DNA of 64,000 nucleotides from Polymorphobacter megasporae (GTDB lineage Bacteria; Pseudomonadota; Alphaproteobacteria; Sphingomonadales; Sphingomonadaceae), in the NCBI RefSeq assembly GCF_018982885.2, contig NZ_CP081848.1, positions 992,001 through 1,056,000 of the forward strand. Reading direction: 5' to 3'. Numbering within the stretch: position 1 is the stretch's first letter; each line of letters opens with the position of its first letter. This document shows positions 34,938 to 43,429 of the stretch, piece by piece. The notes beneath the pieces are model-generated. The model did no database searches and was not told the origin of the DNA. It worked only from the letters and a program-made list of their open reading frames with translations. The translations under genes and the position numbers were made by a program.

Positions 34938-36671
34938 TTAGCCGCGTGTCCATGCCCAGTCGGACGCTGCCGCACGACAACCGCCGTTCGGCCCGCCGGT
35001 CCATGCCCGCCCGCGGACGACGCGACCTGACGCCGCGCCGGTCGGGGCGCCGTCCCGCAAGGCGAACATCCCGTTGACGAGGACGTCGGACACGCCGGTC
35101 GCCAGCTGGTCAGGCTTCTCGTAGGTCGAATGATCCGAGATCGTCGCCGGGTCGAAGACGACGAGATCGGCATATCTGGCGACCTGGAGACGACCGCGGT
35201 CAGGCAGCGAAAGGTTGTCGGCCGGCAGGCTCGTCAGCCGCCGGATGGCGTCGGGCAGGGTCGCGTCATGCGTATCCCGAACATAATGGCCGAGCACCCG
35301 GGCGAAGTTGCCGTAGGCGCGGGGATGCTCCTTCGATAGTTTGAAAGCGCCGCCGGGCGACGGTGCCCCCGCGTCGGACCCGAAGCTCATCCACGGCAGC
35401 GCGACCTCGCGGCGGACGTTGTCCTCGGTCATCAGGAAGTACGCGACGCCGACGCGGCTGCCGTCCTCGACGACGAGGTCCATCGCCGTCTCCTCAGGTG
35501 ACTTGCCGCGCATCGCCGCGACCTCGGCGAGCGTCTTGCCCGTCAGCGGCTTCAGCGCGGGATTCTTGAACGCGAGCAGCACCATGCCCTTCGGTCCAGC
35601 CCCGGCATACATGTTCTCCCACGTCGTCGGGTGTGACGTCCGCATCTCGGCTACGACGCGCGCGCGGATCTGCGGGTCCTTCAGCCGTTCGGCCCACTTC
35701 GCATAGCCGCCTTCCTGCACCCAGTTCGGCATAGCGGCATCGAGCCCCGTCGCGCCGGCGGTGTAGTTGTACATGTCGGCGGTGATGCGCACGCCCTTGG
35801 CCCGCTCGGCCTCAATCATGGCGACGATCTTGTCGAGCTTCCCCCAGTTGTCGCGGCCTGCCTGTTTGAAATGGTAGATCTCGGCCGGGGCGCCAGATGC
35901 CTCGGCGATGTCGAACGTCTCCTGCACCGCCGCCTCGAGCCGGTCACCTTCGTTGCGGATGTGGGCGATGTACATGCCGCCGCAGGCCGCCGAGACCTTC
36001 GCGAGGGCGATCAGTTCCGGCGTCTTCGCATAGACTGCGGGGTTGTAGATGAGGGCGTCGGTCACCCCGAGCGCGCCGTCCTCCATCGCGCTCCTGACCA
36101 GGCTTTGCATCGTCTCGAGTTGTCCGGGTGTCGGCTGGACATCCCCTTCACCCAGGACGTAGGTCCGGACCGTGCCAGCGCCGACGAACGAGGCGATGTT
36201 CGGAGAGATGCCCTTCTTCTGCAGCATGGTCAGATACTGGTCGAGCGTCGTCCAGTCGACGGGATAACGGATGTCGCCCTGCTCCTCGACCGCGGCCTTG
36301 CGCATCGTCTCGTTGATCGGCCCCATCGAGATCTCGCCCATGACCTCGAGCGTCACGCCCTGGACGAGGTCGGACAGGGCGCGGCCGTCGGCGATCAAGC
36401 TCTCCTCAGGATGCGCCAGCATGTTGATGAACCCCGGCGCCACGGCCTTCCCCCGCGCATCGATCTCGGCCTTGCCGCGACCGGCGACGTGCGGCGCGAT
36501 TTCGGCGATGCGATCACCGGTGACCGCCACATCGGCGACGAACGGCGCACCTCCGGAACCGTCGAAGATCTGCCCGCCACGGATGACGACGTCGTAGGTC
36601 GGTTGCGGCGCGGCCACGGCCGTCGCCGAAACGGTGGCGAGCAACAGGACGGAAAGCACTGCCGGGCGCAT
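34938..36671 (-). CDS. exported N-acyl-D-amino-acid deacylase (D-aminoacylase family)
   Basis: A 577-residue amidohydrolase with a signal peptide (MRPAVLSVLLLATVSATAVAA). Domain order: a small beta domain (YDVVIRGGQIFDGSGG), the TIM barrel starting PGFINMLAHPEESL, MYIAHIRNEGDRLEAAV with metal-ligand His, EIYHFKQAGRDNWGK, and a terminal DLVVFDP segment. The usual HxH of the first strand is replaced by NMLAH, as in one branch of the family. Enzymes of this family release D-amino acids from N-acyl or peptide forms. It is the last gene of the leftward operon, 24 bases after the dipeptidase. Confidence 0.88.
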   Translation of the reverse strand: MRPAVLSVLLLATVSATAVAAPQPTYDVVIRGGQIFDGSGGAPFVADVAVTGDRIAEIAPHVAGRGKAEIDARGKAVAPGFINMLAHPEESLIADGRALSDLVQGVTLEVMGEISMGPINETMRKAAVEEQGDIRYPVDWTTLDQYLTMLQKKGISPNIASFVGAGTVRTYVLGEGDVQPTPGQLETMQSLVRSAMEDGALGVTDALIYNPAVYAKTPELIALAKVSAACGGMYIAHIRNEGDRLEAAVQETFDIAEASGAPAEIYHFKQAGRDNWGKLDKIVAMIEAERAKGVRITADMYNYTAGATGLDAAMPNWVQEGGYAKWAERLKDPQIRARVVAEMRTSHPTTWENMYAGAGPKGMVLLAFKNPALKPLTGKTLAEVAAMRGKSPEETAMDLVVEDGSRVGVAYFLMTEDNVRREVALPWMSFGSDAGAPSPGGAFKLSKEHPRAYGNFARVLGHYVRDTHDATLPDAIRRLTSLPADNLSLPDRGRLQVARYADLVVFDPATISDHSTYEKPDQLATGVSDVLVNGMFALRDGAPTGAASGRVVRGRAWTGGPNGGCRAAASDWAWTRG

Positions 36672-36695
36672 CTCGATCTCCTTGATTGTGACGGG

Positions 36696-37967
36696 TCAGT
36701 GATCGGGCAAGTGCGCCGTCGACGGCGGTTTGCCGGCGAGCGACGCGGCGACCGCCTCGGAGGCCGCCATGACGCGGAGGATGTTGCCGCCGGCGAGCTT
36801 TGCGATATCGGCATCGCGCCAACCGCGGTGCGCCATCTCGGAAAGAAGGGCCGGGTAGGTGTCAACGCCGCCGAGGCCCTCGGGAAGCGCCAAGCCGACG
36901 CCGTCGAAGTCGCTGCCGAGGCCGACGTGATCCAGCCCGGCGACCTTGACGATGTGATCGATGTGGTCGGCGACCATCGCCAGCGTGACCCGCGGCGCGG
37001 GATGCGCTTTCTGCCACTCGACCATCGCCGCCTGCGCCTTGGCAGGCTGGCCGACGTAGAGGCCGCCGTATGGCGGCGCGTTCAGCCGCGTCTTCTCGGC
37101 GGCCTCTTCCGCCGACCAGAGCCGGTAGGCGTCGGAGATGTAGGCGGGAGCGAAGTTGACCATGACCACGCCGCCATTGGCCGCGACGAGCCGGAGGACG
37201 TCGTCGGATACATTGCGCGGATGATCGTCGAGCGCGCGTGCGCTCGAATGCGAGAAGATGACGGGGGCCTTGGTTGCGGCCAGCGCCGCGCGCATCGTCG
37301 CCTCGCTGACGTGGCTGAGGTCGACCAGCATGCCGAGGCGGTTGAGTTCGCCGACGACCGCCACGCCGAATGGCGTCAGTCCGCCATGAACCGGATCGTC
37401 GGTAGCCGAATCGGCCCAGGCGAGGGTCTTGACGTGCGTCAGCGTTAGATAGCCTGCGCCGAGGTCATGATAGGCGCGCAGGACGGACAGGTCGGCGTCG
37501 ATCTGGCCGCCGCCTTCGACGCCAATCATCGAGGCGATGCGTCCGCTCGCGTGGATGCGGCGGACGTCGGCGGCCGTGCGTGCCAGCGCGAAGTCGCGCG
37601 GGTAGCGGGCGACGAAGTTCTTGACGAGGTCGATCTGGTCGAGCGTCTCCTCGACCTGCTGCAGCGGCGGCAGGTCTGCCGACACGAAGACCGACCAGAA
37701 CTGCCCGCCCACGTGGCCGCGACGCAGCCGGGCGATGTCGGTGTTGTATGGGGGGGACCTCAGCTCCAACCCATGCGTCAGGTCGATCGTCCAGCGACGG
37801 TCGCCCTCGCGTTCGCGCAGCACCTCGGCCCAGTCGTTGTGCCCGTCGATCAGTGGCGTCGCGGCGAGGATTTTCGCGATACGCGCGTCCTCTGTCGGAG
37901 CCGCGCGCAAAGGCGATGTTGCCAGGAGGAGCAGCGCCGCTGCTGCACGCCAAGTGGAACCGTTCAT
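36696..37967 (-). CDS. membrane dipeptidase (peptidase M19)
   Basis: A 423-residue exported zinc dipeptidase with an N-terminal signal (MNGSTWRAAAALLLLATSPL). Metal ligands are in PLIDGHNDWAE, the bridging Glu in MIGVEGGGQID, and ligand histidines in VDLSHVSEATM and FSHSSARALDDHPRN. The closing barrel motif is VGLGSDFDGVG. M19 enzymes split dipeptides with a D-residue at the second position, which fits the D-amino-acid theme of the island. It starts 1 base after the ACT-like gene ends. Confidence 0.92.
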   Translation of the reverse strand: MNGSTWRAAAALLLLATSPLRAAPTEDARIAKILAATPLIDGHNDWAEVLREREGDRRWTIDLTHGLELRSPPYNTDIARLRRGHVGGQFWSVFVSADLPPLQQVEETLDQIDLVKNFVARYPRDFALARTAADVRRIHASGRIASMIGVEGGGQIDADLSVLRAYHDLGAGYLTLTHVKTLAWADSATDDPVHGGLTPFGVAVVGELNRLGMLVDLSHVSEATMRAALAATKAPVIFSHSSARALDDHPRNVSDDVLRLVAANGGVVMVNFAPAYISDAYRLWSAEEAAEKTRLNAPPYGGLYVGQPAKAQAAMVEWQKAHPAPRVTLAMVADHIDHIVKVAGLDHVGLGSDFDGVGLALPEGLGGVDTYPALLSEMAHRGWRDADIAKLAGGNILRVMAASEAVAASLAGKPPSTAHLPDH

Positions 37968-37968
37968 C

Positions 37969-38244
37969 TCAGCCGTCCCCCCCGATAAGACACGAAGCGC
38001 CTTGGCTATGCGTCAGGAGCGCCGAGGCGACGTCGGGCAGCGCCTGCATCTTGGCGAGGATCACACCGGCGCGGTGTTCGTCGAGCGTCGCCTCGACGAT
38101 GCGCATGGCGAGGCCCGAGGTCGAGCGCGTCATGCAGATGGTCGCCGGCAGCAGATCCTGCTGGGCGAAGAAGCCGAGCAGACGGAGCGGCAGTTGCGAC
38201 GATGCCGCGCCTTCGACGACGAACACGTGGCCCGGGGCGGTCAT
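37969..38244 (-). CDS. small ACT-like protein
   Basis: A 91-residue protein, MTAPGHVFVVEGAASSQLPL..., with the beta-alpha-beta-beta-alpha-beta spacing of an ACT domain. The loop ATICMTRSTSGLAMRIVEAT recalls the small regulatory subunit of acetohydroxyacid synthase (IlvM/IlvH). No large subunit is nearby. The ATG overlaps the stop of the XRE-cupin regulator (ATGA), so it may be an amino-acid-sensing partner of that regulator or of the dipeptidase pathway. The function is inferred from predicted fold only. Confidence 0.6.
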   Translation of the reverse strand: MTAPGHVFVVEGAASSQLPLRLLGFFAQQDLLPATICMTRSTSGLAMRIVEATLDEHRAGVILAKMQALPDVASALLTHSQGASCLIGGDG

Positions 38245-39044
38245 CGGCGCTTGCCGCGAAGTCCGCCGACATCGGCGCGCTCCCCACCACTTCCGGCACC
38301 CACGGTCGCCCGGTCCTCATGCATCGTGAGGAGCGTCTGCATGTGCTCATCGTCGGCACTCGACATCACGCCGAGCACCTCGGCCTCCTCACATCCTTCG
38401 GCGGCGAGATACGCATGACCCATGCTCGAGTCGAGATAGATCGATCCACCCTCTTCGAGGATCACGGGGTCGTAGAATTCACTCGTGACGACGACCCGCC
38501 CCTTCAGCACGAAGATGTATTCCTCGCCCGCGTGCCGGACCAACGCCCCGAACTCTTTGGCGGTCTTCGCGCGGATCTTCACGATGACCGGGATCATCCG
38601 CTTCTTCCGCAGCTCGGTGCAGAGGTAGTGGTAGTCGTAGTTGGCTGTCTCCACGCGGACCGAATGCGCGATGCTGCCGACACTGCGACGCGCCGTCACC
38701 GGCTGGACGAGCGCGTCGTCGTTTTCGGCGAACAATTCGGACATGCGCATGCCCAGGCGCTGGCTGAGCTGCAGCAGCTTGTCGTACGACAGGGTCAGGC
38801 GGTCGTGCTCGACCTTCGACAACGTCGATACCGGAATGCCGCTTTTGGCTCCCATCTCCTTCAGTGTCCATCCGTTGCGGCTGCGAAGGTTACGCAGGAG
38901 GGCGCCGAGTGTGGGGGCCGACGATGACACGAAACGAGCTCCCAGAGGATGATTGACGAATTCTCCATTCGGGATCAAACCATCCCAATCGGACTTGTTG
39001 CGCACGATCCTATCGGGTGAGGTCGGGGCGGGCAAGTCGGTCAC
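38241..39044 (-). CDS. XRE-cupin transcriptional regulator
   Basis: A 267-residue regulator. The helix-turn-helix at about residues 48-102 contains LGALLRNLRSRNGWTLKEMG and SGIPVSTLSKVEHDR. The cupin sensor domain at about 150-230 contains HAGEEYIFVLKGRVVVTSEF and LEEGGSIYLDSSMGHAY. Such proteins control amino-acid, polyamine or peptide catabolism and bind a small ligand in the cupin. The start is only 15 bases from the divergent hydrolase operon, so the promoter of that operon lies inside this gene's 5' end. It is the likely local regulator of the island. Confidence 0.88.
   Translation of the reverse strand: MTDLPAPTSPDRIVRNKSDWDGLIPNGEFVNHPLGARFVSSSAPTLGALLRNLRSRNGWTLKEMGAKSGIPVSTLSKVEHDRLTLSYDKLLQLSQRLGMRMSELFAENDDALVQPVTARRSVGSIAHSVRVETANYDYHYLCTELRKKRMIPVIVKIRAKTAKEFGALVRHAGEEYIFVLKGRVVVTSEFYDPVILEEGGSIYLDSSMGHAYLAAEGCEEAEVLGVMSSADDEHMQTLLTMHEDRATVGAGSGGERADVGGLRGKRR
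38960..38986. promoter_or_regulatory. candidate XRE-cupin operator, site A
   Basis: ATTCTCCATTCGGGAT continuing CAAACC and ATCCC contains the inverted repeat GGGAT-N6-ATCCC. Twenty-one bases (38960-38980) match a site at 43336-43356 in 16 positions, and each ends about 75-80 bases before the start of a rightward gene. Site A sits inside the regulator's own 5' coding region, allowing autoregulation. Confidence 0.45.
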
Positions 39045-39059
39045 TTGAGGGAGTAGGGC

Positions 39060-41075
39060 ATGCGGCGGCTGGCGACGTTCATCGGACTGATCGGGCTGCT
39101 GGCCGGCGGCGCGCAGGCCCAGGTCACCTCGGCTTCGAGTCTCGCCCCCACGGCGTCGAGCGCGACGGTCATTCCATCAGCGACCATCGCGGTGGGCAGC
39201 GCGGCCCACCCGTTGTCCAAGGCCGACGTCGACGCGTGGCTCGACGGCTATCTGCCCTATGCACTGCGCGCAGGCGACATTCCCGGCGCTGTCGCGGTTG
39301 TGGTCAAAGACGGGAAGATCCTGACCGCCCGCGGCTTCGGCTTCGCCGATCTCGCCACACGCACACCCGTCGATCCGGAGAAGACGCTGTTCCGGCCTGG
39401 TTCGGTGTCGAAGCTGGTGACGTGGACGGCGGTCATGCAACTCGTCGGCGAGGGCAGGCTCGACCTCGACCGTGACGTCAATACATACCTCGATTTCACG
39501 ATCCCGCCCTACGCGGGGAAACCGGTGACGCTGCGCCAGATCATGACCCATACCGCCGGGTTCGAGGAGGCTGGGAAAGGCATCATCTCCTACGACGCCA
39601 AGGATGACGTCGGCATCGCAGCCTATCTCAAGCGCTGGACGCCGCGGCGCATCTTCGCGCCCGGAACCACGCCCGCCTATTCGAACTGGGCGACCACGCT
39701 GGCCGGCTACATCGTCGCGCGCGCTTCGGGCGAGGACTTCGACACCTACGTCAAGCGCCATATCTTCGACCCGCTCGGGATGCACGACTCGACCTTCCGT
39801 CAGCCGCTACCGGCCAACCTCGCCCCTCAGATGGCGACCGGCTATCCCAAGCCGGGTGAGGCCAAGGGCTTCGAATTCGTCGTCCCCGCTCCGGCGGGAG
39901 CGCTTTCGGCGTCGGGCACCGACATGGGTCGGTTCATGATCGCCCATCTCCAACACGGCGAACTCGACGGACAGCGGATCCTGCCGGCGGCCGTCGCCGA
40001 CGTGATGCACGACAGCCCGCTCGGAAAGGTCGATCCGCTGTCGTTGATGCCTCCGCTCAACCGCATGGAACTCGGCTTCTTCGAGACCAACATCAACGGT
40101 CGCGAGGTCATCGGCCATCTGGGCGACACCAGCGCCTTCCACACCTCGCTCCACCTTTTCATGAAGGACGGCGTCGGTCTCTACGTGTCCTTCAACAGCC
40201 CTGGAAAGGCGGGTGCGGTCGGTGCGCTCCGGACCGCGGTGTTCGAGGATTTCGCCGACCGCTATTTCCCGACGATCGCCGCAGCCGACGGCCGGGTCGA
40301 TGCGACCACGGCCAAGCGTCACGTCGAGATGATGGTCGGTAACTGGACGGCCAGCCGGAGGGCCGATTCGTCGTTCCTTTCGGTCGTCTACGGCCTGATC
40401 GGACAGACGACGGTATCGGTCGGGTCGAAGGGCGAACTGGTGGTGCCGAGCCTGATGGCCCCCGGTGGCCGTCCCCGCCAGTGGGTCGAGATCGCCCCGT
40501 TCGTCTGGCGCGACGTCTATGGCCACGAGCGATTGGCGGCGAAGGTCATCGACGGGAAGGTCGCCCGTTGGACCTTCGACCTCGCTGCGCCCTTCGAGGT
40601 GTTCCTGCCGGTCGCCGCAGCCGTGTCGGCTTCGTGGCTTCTACCGGTCGCATACGCCAGCATCGCCGTTCTGCTGCTGACCGCGCTCTACTGGCCGGTG
40701 ACGTGGTATGCCCGGCGAGTCTATCGCGCATCCCATCCCCTGACAGGCGTGGATCTGCGGGCCTATCGCGCCACTCGGGTCATGGCGGCGCTCGAGATCG
40801 CATTGCTCGTGGGGTGGGCCGCATTGGTCGCGGCCATCTTCGACGGCGGGACCCCCTCGCCGACGATGAACGCTGTGCTCACCGGCCTGGAGTTCGGCAG
40901 CATCGTCATCCTGTTCGGCACCGTGCTGATCGCCGGCTGGAATCTTGTCGCAACCTGGTCAGGAGGGAGACGGATCGCCGCGAAGTTGTGGAGCGTCCTG
41001 ATTGTCGTCGCGGGGGCGATCCTGCTCTACGTCGGCGTCGTCTTCCATCTCACCACACTGACGACGTATTTCTGA
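39060..41075 (+). CDS. exported beta-lactamase-family serine hydrolase with C-terminal membrane segments
   Basis: A 671-residue protein with a signal peptide (MRRLATFIGLIGLLAGGAQA). The penicillin-binding-protein fold shows the SxxK motif in FRPGSVSKLVTW (Ser115, Lys118), the YSN motif in PAYSNWATT and a later GHLGDTSAF loop in the HxG position. Three or four hydrophobic helices follow residue 520, so the enzyme is probably anchored with its active site in the periplasm. Relatives are D-aminopeptidases, DD-peptidases and esterases. It is the first gene of the rightward operon; its stop overlaps the epimerase ATG (TGATG). Confidence 0.85.
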   Translation: MRRLATFIGLIGLLAGGAQAQVTSASSLAPTASSATVIPSATIAVGSAAHPLSKADVDAWLDGYLPYALRAGDIPGAVAVVVKDGKILTARGFGFADLATRTPVDPEKTLFRPGSVSKLVTWTAVMQLVGEGRLDLDRDVNTYLDFTIPPYAGKPVTLRQIMTHTAGFEEAGKGIISYDAKDDVGIAAYLKRWTPRRIFAPGTTPAYSNWATTLAGYIVARASGEDFDTYVKRHIFDPLGMHDSTFRQPLPANLAPQMATGYPKPGEAKGFEFVVPAPAGALSASGTDMGRFMIAHLQHGELDGQRILPAAVADVMHDSPLGKVDPLSLMPPLNRMELGFFETNINGREVIGHLGDTSAFHTSLHLFMKDGVGLYVSFNSPGKAGAVGALRTAVFEDFADRYFPTIAAADGRVDATTAKRHVEMMVGNWTASRRADSSFLSVVYGLIGQTTVSVGSKGELVVPSLMAPGGRPRQWVEIAPFVWRDVYGHERLAAKVIDGKVARWTFDLAAPFEVFLPVAAAVSASWLLPVAYASIAVLLLTALYWPVTWYARRVYRASHPLTGVDLRAYRATRVMAALEIALLVGWAALVAAIFDGGTPSPTMNAVLTGLEFGSIVILFGTVLIAGWNLVATWSGGRRIAAKLWSVLIVVAGAILLYVGVVFHLTTLTTYF

Positions 41076-42076
41076 TGGCACCGCTGTCCATGGAAGTCGT
41101 CACCGAGACGCTTCGCCTCGCCTCGCCGTTCCGCATCGCGGGACATGTCTTCGAGACGTCGGACGTCGTCGTCGTCACGTTGAGCGACGGCGTGCATCGC
41201 GGCCGGGGCGAAGCGTCGGGCGTGTTCTATCTGCACGACGACCTCGATAACATGATCGCAGCGCTGACTGCTCGTCGAACCGCTCTCGAAGCCGGCCCGA
41301 GCCGCGAAGAATTGCGCGGCATTCTTCCGCCGGGCGGCGCCCGTAATGCAGTTGACTGCGCTTTGTGGGAGCTGGAGGCGGCGCGCGCCGGCCGGCCGGT
41401 CTGGGACCTCGCGGGGGTCGGCGAGCCGCGGCCGCTACGCACCACATTCACCATCGGCGCCGACGCGCCGACGGCTATGGCGGCGACGGCGACGGGTTAT
41501 GCGCAGGCGCGGTCGATCAAGATCAAGCTCACCGGCGACGTCGGCCTCGATGTCGCCCGCGTCGCGGCGATTCGGGCAGCGCGGCCCGACGTCTGGCTCG
41601 GTGTCGACGGCAACCAGGGGTTCCTCCGCCACCAGCTCGTCGATCTGCTGCCGCAGCTGGCCGCGCTCGGCGTCGACCTGGTCGAGCAGCCGCTCGCGCG
41701 GGGCCGGGACGCCGATCTGGAGGGGTTGGATTCTCCGATCAGGATCGCGGGCGACGAAAGCATACTCGGCTTGGATGACGTCGCCAGCGCGGTCGGCCGG
41801 TTCGACGTCATCAACATCAAGCTCGACAAGTGCGGCGGCCTGACCGAGGGCCTGCTCATGGCGGCTGAGGCGCGACGTCTCGGTCTCGGGGTCATGGTCG
41901 GGACAATGGTGGGGACCAGCCTCGCGACCGCCCCGGGCTTCGTGCTCGGCCAGGTCTGCGATCTCGTCGATCTCGACGGCCCGACGTTCCTGGCGGCCGA
42001 CCCGGCACCATGCGTCGTCTACGCCGACGGCACGGTCTGGTCGGGTCCGGAGGTATGGGGATCGGGCGCAGAATGA
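41075..42076 (+). CDS. enolase-superfamily epimerase (dipeptide epimerase / DgcA-like N-acetyl-D-Glu racemase)
   Basis: A 333-residue member of the muconate-lactonising subgroup. The acid/base pair is the KxK in RSIKIKLTG (Lys149/Lys151) and the Lys in IKLDKCGG (about 252). Metal ligands are in VDGNQG (Asp178), VEQPL (Glu204) and GDES (Asp227). The family includes L-Ala-D/L-Glu epimerase. Its pairing with a DUF1611 gene in this operon matches the DgcN-DgcA D-glutamate pathway, where the DgcA-type enzyme racemises N-acetyl-D-glutamate. Either activity is possible. The ATG overlaps the upstream stop; its own stop overlaps the next ATG. Confidence 0.85.
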   Translation: MAPLSMEVVTETLRLASPFRIAGHVFETSDVVVVTLSDGVHRGRGEASGVFYLHDDLDNMIAALTARRTALEAGPSREELRGILPPGGARNAVDCALWELEAARAGRPVWDLAGVGEPRPLRTTFTIGADAPTAMAATATGYAQARSIKIKLTGDVGLDVARVAAIRAARPDVWLGVDGNQGFLRHQLVDLLPQLAALGVDLVEQPLARGRDADLEGLDSPIRIAGDESILGLDDVASAVGRFDVINIKLDKCGGLTEGLLMAAEARRLGLGVMVGTMVGTSLATAPGFVLGQVCDLVDLDGPTFLAADPAPCVVYADGTVWSGPEVWGSGAE

Positions 42077-43338
42077 CCACCGAGCCGCGGGGATGGTTCG
42101 GTCAGCCGCGCGGTCTAACCGTGCTCTTCCTGACCAACATGTGGGAGCAGTTCTCCTACTACGGCATGCGTGCGTTGCTGGTCTACTACATGACCAAGTC
42201 ACTGCTGCTCGGGCAGGGGACTGCATCGCTCGTCTACGGCACCTATACCGCGTGCGCCTACTTCACTCCGATCGTCGGCGGCGTCGTCGCCGACCGCTTC
42301 CTCGGCAAACGCCGTGCGGTCATCGTCGGCGCATCCATCATGGCGGTCGGACACTTCATGATGGCCTTCGACGGACTGTTTTACCCGGCGCTGGCGACGA
42401 TCGCGATCGGCAACGGGCTGTTCCTGCCGACGCTGCCCAGCCAGATCAACGACCTCTACGCGGCGGACGATCCACGGCGAGCGTGGGCCTACAACGTCTA
42501 TTACGTCGGCATCAACATCGGCGGGTTCCTCGCTCCGCTCATCTGCGGAACGCTTGGCGAGGTCTACGGCTGGCACTACGGTTTTGCCGCCGCCGGCGTC
42601 GGCATGGTCGCCGGGCTGGCAATCTATCTCTGGGGCGGACAATACCTTCCGCCTGAGCCGATGCGTGCAGTCGCCTTGCAGGACCGGGGCCGTTTCGACC
42701 GATCGACGATTGGCGTCCTCGTCGCCGTGGCGCTTTCGGTAACGGTGTTCCGCGGCGCCTACGAGCAGGTCGGCAACACCGTCGCGCTCTGGGCGGACGC
42801 CGCCGTCGATCGGCGGGCTGGAAGCATGACGATTCCTATGACGTGGTTCCAGTCGCTGAACCCTCTACTTGTCATGATCATGACGCCGCCGCTTTTGACG
42901 CTTTGGCGACGGCAGGCGGCGGCGGGTCATCAGGAGAGGGCGACCCGGCGCATGGCCATTGGCGCGATCGTAGTCGCGGGTGCCTATATCATCCTCGCTG
43001 CGGTCGCCGTTGGCGATGGCCGCGCCGACTGGCGCTGGCTTGTCGTTTTCTTCGCCGTGTTCACACTCGGCGAGCTGTTCGTCCTTCCGACCGGGCTCGG
43101 CCTCTTCGCGCGTCTCGCTCCGCGGGGCCTCGGCGCGACGACCGTCGCGGCGTGGTATCTGACGATCTTCAGCGGAAGCCTGTCGGCGGGATTGGTCGGC
43201 ACGGTCTGGACCCGCATGAGCCACGCCGCCTTCTTCCTGATGCTCGCCGGGATCGCCGGGATCGCGGCGCTTCTCCTGGCGGGCGTTGGCCCTCTCGAAC
43301 GGACGCGAATGTTGCATAAAAGAGACGAAGAAGATTGA
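42073..43338 (+). CDS. POT/PTR2-family proton-coupled peptide transporter
   Basis: A 421-residue, 12-helix inner-membrane MFS protein. Near the N-terminus MWEQFSYYGMRALLVYYMTK corresponds to the ExxER-FxYY proton-coupling motif of POT transporters, here as WEQFSYY. TPIVGGVVADRFLGKRRAV and GINIGGFLAPLICGTLGE are also POT-typical. It imports di- and tripeptides. The ATG at 42073 overlaps the epimerase stop (ATGA), ruling out the longer frame from 42010. It carries the peptides released in the periplasm to the cytoplasmic enzymes. Confidence 0.9.
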   Translation: MTTEPRGWFGQPRGLTVLFLTNMWEQFSYYGMRALLVYYMTKSLLLGQGTASLVYGTYTACAYFTPIVGGVVADRFLGKRRAVIVGASIMAVGHFMMAFDGLFYPALATIAIGNGLFLPTLPSQINDLYAADDPRRAWAYNVYYVGINIGGFLAPLICGTLGEVYGWHYGFAAAGVGMVAGLAIYLWGGQYLPPEPMRAVALQDRGRFDRSTIGVLVAVALSVTVFRGAYEQVGNTVALWADAAVDRRAGSMTIPMTWFQSLNPLLVMIMTPPLLTLWRRQAAAGHQERATRRMAIGAIVVAGAYIILAAVAVGDGRADWRWLVVFFAVFTLGELFVLPTGLGLFARLAPRGLGATTVAAWYLTIFSGSLSAGLVGTVWTRMSHAAFFLMLAGIAGIAALLLAGVGPLERTRMLHKRDEED

Positions 43339-43356
43339 TTCTCCGATTGGGATTAG
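43336..43356. promoter_or_regulatory. candidate XRE-cupin operator, site B
   Basis: ATTCTCCGATTGGGATTAGA plus C resembles site A (16 of 21 bases) and lies 73 bases before the receptor ATG, in the gap after the peptide-transporter gene. The right arm of the GGGAT-N6-ATCCC repeat is only partly conserved. A second internal promoter of the operon is likely here. Confidence 0.4.
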
Positions 43357-43429
43357 ACTGTCTTGTGCGGGACATATTTGCGGCAGTAGGTTTGTTGGAT
43401 CGCGCTTGCGCACTCGAGGGGACCTGAAA

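Noticed and set aside
35871-37448. 525-codon plus frame opposite the deacylase and dipeptidase
   Set aside because: Both minus-strand genes show signal peptides and metal motifs; the plus frame is a codon-bias shadow.
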